From: Clarkia xantiana subsp. parviflora
Lineage: Eukaryota; Streptophyta; Magnoliopsida; Myrtales; Onagraceae
Length of the DNA: 64,000 nt
NCBI GenBank assembly: GCA_036873135.1
Contig: JAPTYO010000008.1
Coordinates: forward strand, 39,711,819-39,775,818
Direction of reading: 5' to 3'
Below the pieces are notes generated by a model. That model was not told where the DNA came from. It worked only from the letters and a program-made list of their open reading frames with translations, and searched no databases. Both the position numbers and the translations under genes were made by a program. Of the stretch, positions 1 through 10,042 are shown one piece after another. Numbering within the stretch: position 1 is the first letter of the stretch; every line of letters begins with the position of its first letter.

Positions 1-298
1 TCCCAATCCATATCGGGGACTCCAGAGTTATCTCATTCTAGGTCACCACCCAGGACCCCTCGTCCCACGGGACAGGGCCAGCTTTCTCGGGGCTTTATTA
101 TCGGGGCCTTCTCAAAGGCGTATCGGGGCCTACTTAGAGGCTTCTTGTCTGGAGCATTCAATTCATATATCGGGAACGATCACGTCGGGACCCTCCATAC
201 TGGGCTTCTGGACCTTCCAGGTCTTTCACGAGGCCCACTGGGCTTACTCGCCGTTTATTGGCTGTTAACGGGGCTAACGATTACATTGGAACCCATCA
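1..298 (-). repeat. gypsy-1 3' LTR (partial, cut by window edge)
   Basis: Matches 10483-10780 base for base except for five substitutions and no gaps. In element orientation it begins TGATGGGTTCC at position 298. About 440 bp of the LTR lie to the left of the window. Confidence 0.93.
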
Positions 299-310
299 AT
301 TGTCCCCAAG
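299..310 (-). other. Probable polypurine tract of gypsy-1
   Basis: On the minus strand the bases directly before the LTR read CTTGGGGACAAT. This is the position where plus-strand DNA synthesis is primed in LTR elements. The tract is short and not perfectly purine, so the call rests on position. Confidence 0.4.
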
Positions 311-693
311 ACATGGGGGACTTGCAGTCTGTCGTGTCTTCCAATTCCGGACCTCCCGACCTCATCGTCGAAGGCTTTCATCTTCAGACCTCCCGATATT
401 ACCATCAGAGGCTTTAATCTAGGGTACAACTCTTGAATTACAGAGCTTCTCACTCACACTTCCTCGAGACTCCAAGGACAGTTGCCAAATCCGAGGAGAC
501 TCCTCGGTTACTGCACCATTAAATGCCAGGGATAATGAAACGACGCCTAAACCGGCGTGACTGTTGCTTTCTGAAAAAGCAATATTACGCACTAACGTCT
601 CTTCCGTACTGTCCCCTATAATCTCGGCGATCCAGATTGAGTCGTTTCATCTTCAACGGTCCAGATTTGAATCTGTCCAGCTGTCCTTTTTTC

Positions 694-700
694 TATAAAA
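694..700 (+). promoter_or_regulatory. TATA box of the gypsy-1 antisense gene
   Basis: A clean TATAAAA in a pyrimidine-rich setting lies 174 bp upstream of the first ATG of the plus-strand gene inside gypsy-1. The spacing fits a transcription start near 725-735 and a 5' leader of about 135 nt. The antisense genes of the other two Tat elements have TATA boxes in the same relative place. Confidence 0.6.
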
Positions 701-867
701 GCCGAAACCCTGGCACTATTCACTCCTTCCCTACCGTTCTGATTTCTGGAAATTCTGCCATTGTCAAACCTCGAAGCTTTTCTCTCCAAGTTTCGTTTGA
801 TTCTCCGTTAATCCAAGGCCTCCAGCCGTCAAGATCTTTCTTCATCTTCTCCGATCAACCACTCGCT

Positions 868-3561
868 ATGTCTGGTAAGATTTTCCTTCTTTGTCTCCGT
901 GATTTACTGGATTTGTCTTCTTTTCCTTTCCTGAGTTTTCCCGTTATGGCCGTTTTTAGACGAGGCCAGTTCCAGAGGAAGGAACCTCTTTACCTTTGAG
1001 CTTGCTACTAACGAAATCTCAGAGACTCTGTACGAAGCTGCTATCCGGGAAGGCTGCATTATTTCAGCCTGGGAACCTCGCTTTCCCTACGACTCTCACC
1101 CAACCACCAGGAGAAAACACATTGTCACGCGTCCTTGGGAAGGAGAGGTGTTTGTCTCCACGGGGCAGATAAACGCAGGGATCCGATTCCCTTTCCGCGG
1201 GAATATGGTTGAGATGTGTAACTTCTATCAGACGCATCCATCCACCTTCTCCCCACACGCTATCCGCGTGTGGAACGCCTTCCAAGTCCTGTGCCTCCGC
1301 CAACAATGGACGTACAGCTTGCTGCTCTTCCGTACCTTCTACGGAATGAAGTGTAACAAGGCTGGAGTCTGCTCCTTTACCCCCCGACTCCCCAAATGGA
1401 CCAAGGAGCAACTTTCTCGATTCGGCTGGGATGGCGAGACCTGGAAGTTTAACAAGGATCGGGGGCTCATTCGTGACTCAGGGTCCGACAACAGCGGATG
1501 GAAGAAGTACTACTTCTTCGTCCAGAACAGCTCCATCCCATGGCCCCGATGGGAGGTTGTGGCGGACCCTGCCCCCAAGTTTGAAGTCTACACCGAGGAC
1601 GACTTCAACACTCTTCAACTGGTCCAGCTTTATCGTTGGGGGGAATCCTTCACTCTCCTCGACGCCAACAAGCTCGTGGAGGGGGACCTGATCCAGATCG
1701 GGGTCCAACTCCTCGATTCAATTTCTGACAACCTGGTTCTTTGGGTAACACTTCTAACTGCCTTTTATTTCCATTTTTGCAGCCAAGAAGGCATCTCTGC
1801 TGACCCATCTCGTGTTGAAGCAGGGGGAGACTGATGCTGTCCAGGGCTCCACGCGAAAGCGGAAGTCCTTGAAGAGGGGAGCCTCCTCTTCTGCTGCTCC
1901 TCCGACTGAGGAGCAAGTCGGGATGGCCAAGCGGGCCAGAAGAGAAGAGGTGGACAAAGCCTTCGGTGTCACTAATGCCGAGGAAGGTAAGCGTGTTCGC
2001 CAAGCTATTAAAAAATATAGGAGGTTGGTTCCCGAGAAGTTTATCCCCGCTGACCGGGAGTCGCGGGTCCGAGAAATCAAATATATACTTCGAGCGGAAG
2101 CCCCCCGCGTCCTCAAGGCGGGATACTACAACTTCTTTGGAAAGGACCAACACGTCCCGCGCGGTATCATCTGGTGCCCGAATAATACCCTTCCTGGCTT
2201 TATTCGTCCCGCAACCGCAGGTCCATCGGAGGCTCTTACTCCGAGGAAGGCTGCAACTCCAGCGGGGGCTGCGGCTTCACAGGAACTGCTAACGGAGAAT
2301 GCCCCGACGGAAGCTCAGTTCCGTCAGGTGAGAAACTTGGATGCTTCCCCTTCTTCTGAGGAACCGAATGAAGGGCTGATTCTCCGCCAGAGGCCAGGGC
2401 GGAGCATCCTAAGGCCAGCTGTGGAGGACGTGTCTCAGAGTCCTCCCTTGGATCTCCGCTCTCCTACTCCAGAGCCTCCGACCGAGGCTCCTCCGACTGA
2501 GGCTTCCAAGGTCATCCCTCCTCTCCCCGTGGATTGGAACCTTTACAAGGTTTACACCCCCGATCAAGAGACGGTTCCCTGGAACCCGATCGAGTCTCTT
2601 CAAGGGGTCCCACTCCATAGGGGAGACCTTCAACCAGAATTGGCCATGCATCTGCTAGCAGGGTCAATTCCACCAGCCTATAGACACCCGATCTCCTTTG
2701 CTGACGAAGATATCGAGGCGGATCTTCGCGACATGGCTATCCGTCGGATGGAGGTAAAACTTTACTCTCGCTTTTATTCTTGCCTTCGTTGTTCTTGCCT
2801 TCGATTATCGGACCTTAATCTCTTTTCCTTTCGCCTTAGGAAACTGCGAACCAACAACGCTACTTTGGTTACATCCTCGCTCTGAAGGATGCTTTGAAGG
2901 AGGAGCAGGCCAGGTCGGACCCCAAAGCCTTGGCCAAGCTCCAGGAGGACCTTGCCGACGCTGTGGCAGCAAGGGAGAAGATAGCCAAGGAGCAGTCCCT
3001 CCTTGGCCAGAAGGCTATGGACTTGCAAAAGCATGTCCATGATCATGAAGCCGTGCTGTGTCGGGAGCGGAGATGCTCAAAGAGGAACAGTAGCGGCACG
3101 AGGCGGAGCGGAGGCAGTTCATCCTTGAGAAGAACATTCTCGAGGAAGCTAAGGCGGGACTCGAGGCCGAGAAGGCTGAATTTCCTGCCAGGCTGGCTGA
3201 GGCGAAGGCTCAAGGTCGTGAGGAGGGTCGCCAGGAGGGTCGCGAGGAGTATCGGAACTCCGATGATTTCAAGGCGGATTCCGTGGGGTTCTGCAAAACC
3301 GAGGTGGAGAACGTTCTGTTCAATGCCGTTGAGGAGCTTTACACGGTATACGAGGATGCCATTAACTTCAAGAAGTCCGAGACCCTCGCCCCTATCGCGG
3401 AGAAATACTCCAGCCTCCCCGCAGAGAGTGATGAGGGCGATGCCTCCGCAGGTGCCGCGGACCCGACTTCACAAACTGCGGAGCCTTCTGCCCTGGACCC
3501 CGCGAATCCTGCTCCCTCCGAAGCTGCTGAGAACCCAACTTCCAACAAGGACCAGGCTTAA
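868..3561 (+). pseudogene. Antisense spliced gene of gypsy-1 (plant 'putative gypsy type transposon' protein), broken near its 3' end
   Basis: This gene runs opposite to gag-pol. Inferred exons: 868-874 (ATG TCT G), 960 to about 1744, about 1788-2753 and 2840-3561. Introns 875-959 and 2754-2839 have GT-AG ends and keep frame. The middle intron has a GTAACA donor at 1745; the best-looking acceptor at 1782 breaks frame, whereas an AG at 1786-1787 keeps it. Exon 2 holds a conserved domain seen in many plant proteins labelled 'putative gypsy type transposon' (FPFRGNMVEMC, then LLLFRTFYGMKC and GWKKYYFFV). Exon 3 is basic then proline-rich. Exon 4 is a charged coiled coil ending in an acidic tail. 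Between about 3050 and 3095 the frame shifts and a TAG interrupts the coiled coil. Function is unknown; nuclear or DNA-linked roles would be guesswork. Confidence 0.7.
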
Positions 3562-4348
3562 TGCTTCATTCTTTAAGTCCTTATAATTTCCTCTTCATTT
3601 CCTCCCTGTATCGGAACCTTCAGGCCTTCGAGCCTTTATAAAAATTCCTTTTTATCTATTTCAGTCTCGATTATTATTGCACTACTTAAAGCGACTTAAC
3701 TTCATACATCCTTCTGATGCTTCACAAGGACTTACCACTTAAGGTTTTTCGTCCGTATCATTTAATGTGATTTCACACGTCTTTCGCGACGTTTTCCTCG
3801 GGACTTCACCACTTAAGGTTTCTCGTCCATGCCGTTCAAGGCAATTTTGTACATCACTTAAGATGATTCTATCGCACCCTTTAAGGCTTTTTATCGCGTC
3901 GTTCTAGACGATTTAATCATACCCCTTAAGGCTTTTTGCTGCATCATATAGACGACTTATGCGGACCCGTTAGGGCTTTATTCGTACCTAGGTTTTTGTT
4001 GCATCATAAAGACGACTTATTCGTACCTCGTAAGGCTTTTGTTCTTACCTCGGAAGGCTTTTTATCGCGCCATAAAGACGACTTACTCGTACCTCATAAG
4101 GCTTTTAATCGTACCTCGGAAGGCTTTTAATCGTACCTCGGAAGGCTTTTAATCGTACCTCGTAAGGCTTTTATCGCATCCTTCAGGACGACTTACCAAC
4201 AGTTATTATAAATCTAAAAGCAATTTGATCGGGAGCAACTTCTTTTATTCATTAATAACTCAAAGCTTGCTTACATCGGATCAATCGATAGATAACTTGC
4301 GCCATTCGCGGCGACTTAACATCACGCACCACTTAAGGCGACTTAGGA
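3562..4348. repeat. Non-coding block between pol and the antisense gene, with degenerate tandem repeats
   Basis: From about 3740 to 4195 short units ending in AAGGCTTTT recur. The clearest run is three copies of a 22-bp unit (AAGGCTTTTAATCGTACCTC plus GG) at 4098, 4120 and 4142, mixed with a CATAAAGACGACTTA unit. No gene is seen. The block separates the ends of two convergent genes, the minus-strand pol and the plus-strand antisense gene. Confidence 0.75.
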
Positions 4349-7300
4349 TCAAACATGACATTTCTTCAAGTGTGCGCCACTGAAAGAATGTTTCAACGTC
4401 TTGCCATCAAGGTCTTCCAACCTGTACGCATTCAGGGCTGGCATCCCTACGATCTTGTAAGGTCCCTCCCATTTCGGTGATAGCTTGTTGATTCGATCTT
4501 GATGAACGAACTCATTCCTCCGCCAAACAAGTTCTCCAACGAAGAATTGTCGGGACTTGACCCGCCGATTATAGTACCTGGCTGTTGCCAGACGCATCCG
4601 AGCCTGAACTTCATCAGCCTTCCACCTTTTCTCTTCAAGCAAGTCCAAGTCCAGACGTCTCATTTCTTCGTTCGTCAGAGGCTCATAATACCTCCTGCGA
4701 TGGGACGCCACCGCTATCTCCACGGGAGCCACTGCCTCTGTGCCATAAACGAGGCCAAATGGAGTCTCCCCCGTCGATTGCTTGGGTGTCGTTCTAACAG
4801 CCCATAGCACGTTTTCAAGCTCATCTAGCCAATGACCCTGCAAGGCATAGACCCTCTTCTTCAAGCCATCCATCACGATCTTGTTGGCTGATTCGACTTG
4901 GCCATTAGTCTGAGCATGGTGGACCGAAGTTGTCCGATGCTCAATGTTCAATTCCTCCAGATACTCCTTCAACTGAGCCCCGTTGAACGGAGGGCCATTA
5001 TCGCTGATCAACACTTGAGGAACCCCGTACCGGGATACGATTTGAGTCTGGAGAAACTTGAGGATCTGCTGCCCCGTCGTCTTGGCCAACGCCTTAGCCT
5101 CTATCCACTTCGAAAAGTAATCAATGGCTACAAGTAAGTACTTGCACTGACCTTTTGCTTGTGGAAGGGGTCCTACCAAGTCAATGCCCCACTGTGCGAA
5201 GGGCCAAGCACTCCTGATGGACATCAAGTCCGCGGCAGGAGCCACGATATTCGGAGCGTACCTCTGGCACGCATCACAAGATTGGACCATCGCTATCGCT
5301 TCCTTGTTCATCGAAGGCCAATAGTAGCCTAAATTCAGCGCTTTCCTCACAATGGATCGGGCCCCTTCATGACAGGCCGCGACTCCTTCGTGCAACTCTC
5401 TCAGGATCCGATTCGTATCAGGCTCCGCCACACATTTCAGAAAAGGCTTTACATGCCCCTTCTTGTATAACTGGTTGTCCACCATCGCGTAGTTGCTCAC
5501 GATTCGACGCAACCTAACAGCTGCCACTTCATTGTCGGGGAGTGCCCCCGTAGTCAAGTATGTGACTATCGGGGTCATCCAGGTGGGTTTCTCTTCTCCC
5601 TCCGATCCTGCTTCAATAGCACATACCTCCGATGGATCGATGGTTGAAATAATTACCCTCTCGAGAAAGTGCACCTTCCGATTCTCCTCGGGGGCTACAC
5701 CTAGGGCAAACTTGCTTAAGGCGTCTGCCTCCGCGTTTTCTTCCCTCGGGATTGCCTCAATGTCGAAGCTTTTAAAGCTTCCCTTCAAAGTCTGCACCTC
5801 GTGAAAATACTTCCTCATTGTCGGGTTCTTCGCCTCGTAATTCCCCTGGACTTGATTCACGATCAGGCTAGCATCACACTTCACCTTTAAATGATCAACT
5901 CCCGTACCTTTGGCGATTTTAAGGCCCGTGATGAGAGCCTCGTACTCAGCTTCATTGTTGGTGGCCCTAAACGTCAAGGCCAAGGCATATCGCAGGGGCT
6001 CGCCTCCACCGGGCGGTATCAATACAAATCCTGCCCCCAATCCTTCTACACTTGATGAACCATCAGTGTACATCTCCCAGGTATTCTCCTCATTTGGTTG
6101 TTCTGATTGTTCTGCTATCGGGACCTCCATGGTTGCCCCCTCTACAAGACATGCTTCTTTCAGATCGGGTGATGTAGACTCTGCTATGAAGTCCGCCAAC
6201 GCCTGGCCCTTAATAGCCGTTCTTGGAGCAAAGTGAATACGGAACTCCGTGAGCTCGACTGCCCATTTCACCAATCTCCCCGACGCCTCCGGTCGGTTCA
6301 AAAAGTGCTTCAAGGGCTGATTAGTAAGCACCGTAATCTCGTGGGCATGGAAGTAAGGCCGTAGCTTTCGAGCAGTAACAATCAACGCAAAGAGATACTT
6401 CTCAATAGCGGGATAATTCATTTCAGATTTGGCAAACGCCTTGCTTACATAATAAACAGGAACTTGGTTGCCCTTGACAATCTTTATTAACACAGAACTA
6501 ACAGCAACTTCAGAAACAGCCAAATAGAGATAAAGCGGCTCGCCAGGAACCGGCTTCGCCAACGGCGGGAGGGTACGGAGGTGTTGCTTAAGTGCTTGGA
6601 ATGCCTCCTCGCACTTGTCGGACCATTCAAACTTCTTGTGGGCCCTTAGCACATCAAAAAATGGCATGGCTCGGTCACTCGCCTTGGATAAGAAACGATT
6701 CATCGCGGCTAATCGGCCATTCAACACCTGAACCTCCCGATGGGTTTTTGGGGACTGCATCTCCTCGATTGCTCTCAGCTTCTCGGGATTCACCTCGATT
6801 CCTCTTTGGCTCACCATGAATCCCAGGAATTTCCCCGAGTTCACTCCGAAAGCGCACTTGTCCGGGTTCAAACGAACCTGATGAAACTTCATCCGCTCAA
6901 ACTCCACCGCCAAGTCGCGGACATGGTCTCCCGCCTGTCGGGACTTCACTAGCATGTCATCCACATAAGCCTCCATGGTCTTTCCCAGCATGTCTCCGAA
7001 CAACTTGTTCACCATCCTCTGGTAAGTTGCTCCAGCATTGATCAGCCCAAAGGGCATAACATCATAGTGATAGACATCACTATCAGCATAGAAGGCTGTG
7101 TGGGGGGCATCCTCCTTCGCCATCTTGATCTGGTTGTAACCATAATAAGCATCCATGAAGCTCAGCAGCTCATGTCCCGACGTAGCATCCACCAGCTGAT
7201 CTATTCTCGGGAGCGGATAGCAGTCTTTTGGGCAAGCCTTGTTCAAGTCGCGGAAATCAACACACATCCGCCACTTCCCGTTACTCTTCCTCACCAGGAC

Positions 7301-9439
7301 CGGGTTAGCGACCCAAGTCTGGAATCGGAGCTCCTTGATGAATCCAGCGTCGAGCAGCCTGGCCACCTCCTGCTGGATCGCGATCCTCTTATCTGCGCCC
7401 ATCGGACGCCTCTTCTGCGCGATTGGCTTGATCGCGGGATCGATCTTCAGCTCGTGCACTATCACGTCGGGGCTGATTCCTGGCATATCGCTCGGGGACC
7501 AGGCAAACAGCTCCTTAAACTCCTTCAGGAGCTCGATCAATTCTCGGGCTCGTTCCTCCGACAAAGCAGACCCGATCTTCACTTTCCTCTGTGGTCCGTC
7601 CACCTCGACCTCTTTCAGATCCTCCATGGGGGCGGGGCGCCCAAACTCCTCTCGAGGATCGGCATCAGTCTGAAGGACAGCCATAGCTTCCCTCCTTCTC
7701 CTTCGAGTGGCGTTAACATAACACCTTATGGATGCCACCTGGTCACCTTTGACCTCCCCGACCCCATTTTCAGTCGGGAACTTCATCTTCTGGTGGACGG
7801 TCGAGGCAACTGCCATGAGAGGATTGATGGTGGTCCTCCCGATGATAGCATTGTACGTCCCCGCAGACTCTACCACGACGAAATCCACGTTCCGTCTTTC
7901 CACTTTCCAGCCACTACCGAATTCCACCGGTAATGTAATCATTCCCAACGGATAGGAAGTAGAACCAGAGAATCCCACCATCGGGAAGTTCACTTGCGTC
8001 AGGTCCTTCTTCGTCTTTCCCATGGCTTCCAAGGCGTCCATGAACAGAATGTCGGAGGAGCTCCCTCCATCTATCAGGATCTGCTTCATCTCGAATCCAT
8101 CCACATCGGTCACGACTAAGGCGTCATCGTGGGGGCTCTCCACGCCTATCAAATCCTCCGCTGAGAAAGAAATCACCATTTCTTCCTTTACAGTCCACGA
8201 TCGGGACCTCTTTCCCAGCACCACAGCAGCAGAAATACGGGAAGCATAATTCTCCCGAGAAGCGGAGGTATCACCTCCCGCCGCCATTCCTCCATGAATG
8301 ACGTTAATGGTTCCCCGCATCTCCTTACGGGCACCGGAGGATTCCGGCTCAACCTTCTTCTTCTTTGGAGATCGGTCACGGGACTTGGAACGAGACCGCG
8401 ATCGAGTTTTGGAACGGGATCGGCACCGTCCCCTACCAACAAACTCCTTAAGCTTCCCCTTCTGGATCAGCTTCTCTAACTCCTTCTTCAGCTCCCGACA
8501 GTTATCCGTGTCGTGACCATTGGCTCGATGGTACCGACAGTAACGATCAGAGCAACCTCCCAAGAATTCACTTTCTTTCCTCAAGGGGTATCGGGCAAAA
8601 CCCTGCCGATCCATCACTGCTAGCACGGAGGTCATCGAACTGTTGAGGGGAACATTACGACCCTCACGGTTATCCTTCCTCGGAGGACGCTTGTCCTCCC
8701 TTCTATCGGGGCGACCACGGCTCCTACTTCCCTCCGATTTGTCGTTCCCTTTGCGATCGTCCGACAGCTTGAGCGATTGCTTTCCTCTTCCTGACTTCGG
8801 AGGGTCGAGCTCTCCAGCAGCAATCTTCGACTCTTGCACGTCGATTTGCTGCTTCACCCTCGCTTGCAAGGCTTCCATACTCCACACAGCCTTCGCGGCT
8901 ACACTGTGCATCAGATCGGAACCATACGGAGCAGTTAGGTTCCGAAGGAAGGTGCGGATGGTCTCTCCCTCCGATATCTCCTCGTCAATCTCCGCGGCAC
9001 TAGCAGTGAACCGTTGGTAGTAATATGCCAACGACTCGTCAGATCTCTGCACCACCTGGGTCAAAGACCTCACGCTCTTCAAGAGGCGCCTACGACCCTG
9101 ATACTGCTTGATGAAGCGGTCGTGCATATCAGCCCAACAAGTAATACTTCCCGGCGGTAGGCTGAAGAACCACGTCATGGCCCTTTCTCCCAATGTGATC
9201 GGGAATAGCGAACACACGAGGTCATCATTCGCGGTCCTACCCATACAGGCCTGGACATGCCTCTGAACATGGCGGACCGGATCCCCTTCACCATCGTACT
9301 CCTTGATGGTCGGAATACCTAGCCCTGGCGGGGCGACAGTATCTATCAGCCGTGGAACAAAATGATGAGTAGATCGGTCCCTCAGCTCCGATGTCATATG
9401 CTTCTGGTCGCCCATGCAGATGTTGACGATTTTCACCAC
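4349..9439 (-). CDS. gypsy-1 Gag-Pol polyprotein: Gag, protease, RT, RNase H, archaeal-type RNase H, integrase
   Basis: A 1,696-codon open frame follows directly after an in-frame TAG. Residues 40-220 are the capsid-like Gag region. A zinc-binding CRYHRANGHDTDNC motif lies near residue 300 and an SR-rich basic stretch follows. The aspartic protease site (LIDGGSSSDILF) is near 453. RT spans about 690-880 with YVDDMLVK near 823. A first RNase H covers about 936-1080 and a second, archaeal-type RNase H starts at MYTDGSS near 1121 and ends with ADALSKFA near 1240. Integrase follows with an HHCC zinc finger (about 1346-1395), then the D, D and E of the catalytic core (IDLVGPLP, ISDNGPPF, NGQVESANK). 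No stop or frameshift occurs within this stretch, so the enzymes may be functional. The frame lacks its own good start; it continues the upstream 182-residue frame. Confidence 0.92.
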   Translation of the reverse strand: MVKIVNICMGDQKHMTSELRDRSTHHFVPRLIDTVAPPGLGIPTIKEYDGEGDPVRHVQRHVQACMGRTANDDLVCSLFPITLGERAMTWFFSLPPGSITCWADMHDRFIKQYQGRRRLLKSVRSLTQVVQRSDESLAYYYQRFTASAAEIDEEISEGETIRTFLRNLTAPYGSDLMHSVAAKAVWSMEALQARVKQQIDVQESKIAAGELDPPKSGRGKQSLKLSDDRKGNDKSEGSRSRGRPDRREDKRPPRKDNREGRNVPLNSSMTSVLAVMDRQGFARYPLRKESEFLGGCSDRYCRYHRANGHDTDNCRELKKELEKLIQKGKLKEFVGRGRCRSRSKTRSRSRSKSRDRSPKKKKVEPESSGARKEMRGTINVIHGGMAAGGDTSASRENYASRISAAVVLGKRSRSWTVKEEMVISFSAEDLIGVESPHDDALVVTDVDGFEMKQILIDGGSSSDILFMDALEAMGKTKKDLTQVNFPMVGFSGSTSYPLGMITLPVEFGSGWKVERRNVDFVVVESAGTYNAIIGRTTINPLMAVASTVHQKMKFPTENGVGEVKGDQVASIRCYVNATRRRRREAMAVLQTDADPREEFGRPAPMEDLKEVEVDGPQRKVKIGSALSEERARELIELLKEFKELFAWSPSDMPGISPDVIVHELKIDPAIKPIAQKRRPMGADKRIAIQQEVARLLDAGFIKELRFQTWVANPVLVRKSNGKWRMCVDFRDLNKACPKDCYPLPRIDQLVDATSGHELLSFMDAYYGYNQIKMAKEDAPHTAFYADSDVYHYDVMPFGLINAGATYQRMVNKLFGDMLGKTMEAYVDDMLVKSRQAGDHVRDLAVEFERMKFHQVRLNPDKCAFGVNSGKFLGFMVSQRGIEVNPEKLRAIEEMQSPKTHREVQVLNGRLAAMNRFLSKASDRAMPFFDVLRAHKKFEWSDKCEEAFQALKQHLRTLPPLAKPVPGEPLYLYLAVSEVAVSSVLIKIVKGNQVPVYYVSKAFAKSEMNYPAIEKYLFALIVTARKLRPYFHAHEITVLTNQPLKHFLNRPEASGRLVKWAVELTEFRIHFAPRTAIKGQALADFIAESTSPDLKEACLVEGATMEVPIAEQSEQPNEENTWEMYTDGSSSVEGLGAGFVLIPPGGGEPLRYALALTFRATNNEAEYEALITGLKIAKGTGVDHLKVKCDASLIVNQVQGNYEAKNPTMRKYFHEVQTLKGSFKSFDIEAIPREENAEADALSKFALGVAPEENRKVHFLERVIISTIDPSEVCAIEAGSEGEEKPTWMTPIVTYLTTGALPDNEVAAVRLRRIVSNYAMVDNQLYKKGHVKPFLKCVAEPDTNRILRELHEGVAACHEGARSIVRKALNLGYYWPSMNKEAIAMVQSCDACQRYAPNIVAPAADLMSIRSAWPFAQWGIDLVGPLPQAKGQCKYLLVAIDYFSKWIEAKALAKTTGQQILKFLQTQIVSRYGVPQVLISDNGPPFNGAQLKEYLEELNIEHRTTSVHHAQTNGQVESANKIVMDGLKKRVYALQGHWLDELENVLWAVRTTPKQSTGETPFGLVYGTEAVAPVEIAVASHRRRYYEPLTNEEMRRLDLDLLEEKRWKADEVQARMRLATARYYNRRVKSRQFFVGELVWRRNEFVHQDRINKLSPKWEGPYKIVGMPALNAYRLEDLDGKTLKHSFSGAHLKKCHV

Positions 9440-9988
9440 CTAATCGAGGGTGATGGGGCCATTCAGGGGAATGGTCCTGTGTTGCACCGGTCCGGGACCG
9501 TCGACCACGAACTTTTCCGAGTGCACGGGCTCCTTACCCCTATTCCTGGATTGAACCTCCTGTTCCTCTTGAACCTCCCTCGGAGGAGGCGGAGGCAACT
9601 CTTCCCGTGGAGGTAACTCTTCTCCCCTTTTGGCAGCCTCTCTCTTGTCCAGCAAAGCCTCCATGGCCGCCAAGAACATGGGCATAGCATCTGCCACTGC
9701 TTTAGCCAACTCTGGGTTTGAGGAAGCACCTACCTCCCTCCGCGGGATTTCCTCTCTGTGCACCACCGGATTTGGAGGAGCATCCACCTCCCTTCTCGGG
9801 ATATCCTGCCTGTTCACCGCCGTGTCTCGAACTGAGACCTCATAATCTTCACCATGCCCCCCTGTTTGAGAAACAGTAGGGTGATCACCTTGTTCAGCAG
9901 CATGCTCCGGCAACGTGGAATTCACGGTTCCAGCAGGGCGAGAACTGCTCGCCGGGATTTGCTTCTTTTGCTTGCCACCACCAGCCAT
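9440..9988 (-). CDS. N-terminal segment of gypsy-1 Gag, ended by an in-frame TAG
   Basis: Begins with ATG (MAGGGKQKKQ) only about 55 nt downstream of the LTR end, the expected place for Gag. The 182 residues are polar, rich in Pro, Glu and Arg, with no recognised domain; residues after about 100 contain a proline-rich repeat. It is in the same frame as the large polyprotein and is separated from it by one TAG at 9440-9442. Either this is a single point mutation that kills the copy or the stop is read through. The bases after the stop (GTGGTG) do not resemble the known strong plant read-through context, so mutation is more likely. Confidence 0.75.
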   Translation of the reverse strand: MAGGGKQKKQIPASSSRPAGTVNSTLPEHAAEQGDHPTVSQTGGHGEDYEVSVRDTAVNRQDIPRREVDAPPNPVVHREEIPRREVGASSNPELAKAVADAMPMFLAAMEALLDKREAAKRGEELPPREELPPPPPREVQEEQEVQSRNRGKEPVHSEKFVVDGPGPVQHRTIPLNGPITLD

Positions 9989-10022
9989 CGATCTAGTAGA
10001 AACTATTGTGACTTTTTGTCAG

Positions 10023-10041
10023 ATTCCCACAGACGGCGCCA
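10023..10041 (-). other. Primer binding site of gypsy-1
   Basis: On the minus strand TGGCGCCGTCTGTGGGAAT starts one base after the LTR end. The same TGGCGCCGTCTGTGGG follows the 5' LTR of gypsy-2 and, slightly altered, that of gypsy-3. It should pair with the 3' end of a tRNA; which tRNA is not assigned here. Confidence 0.8.
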
Positions 10042-10042
10042 A

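Noticed and set aside
7067..7933. A 288-codon plus-strand ORF and many others across 4.5-9.9 kb
   Set aside because: They lie exactly opposite the gypsy-1 polyprotein, have odd composition and no recognisable motif; they are shadows of the minus-strand frame.
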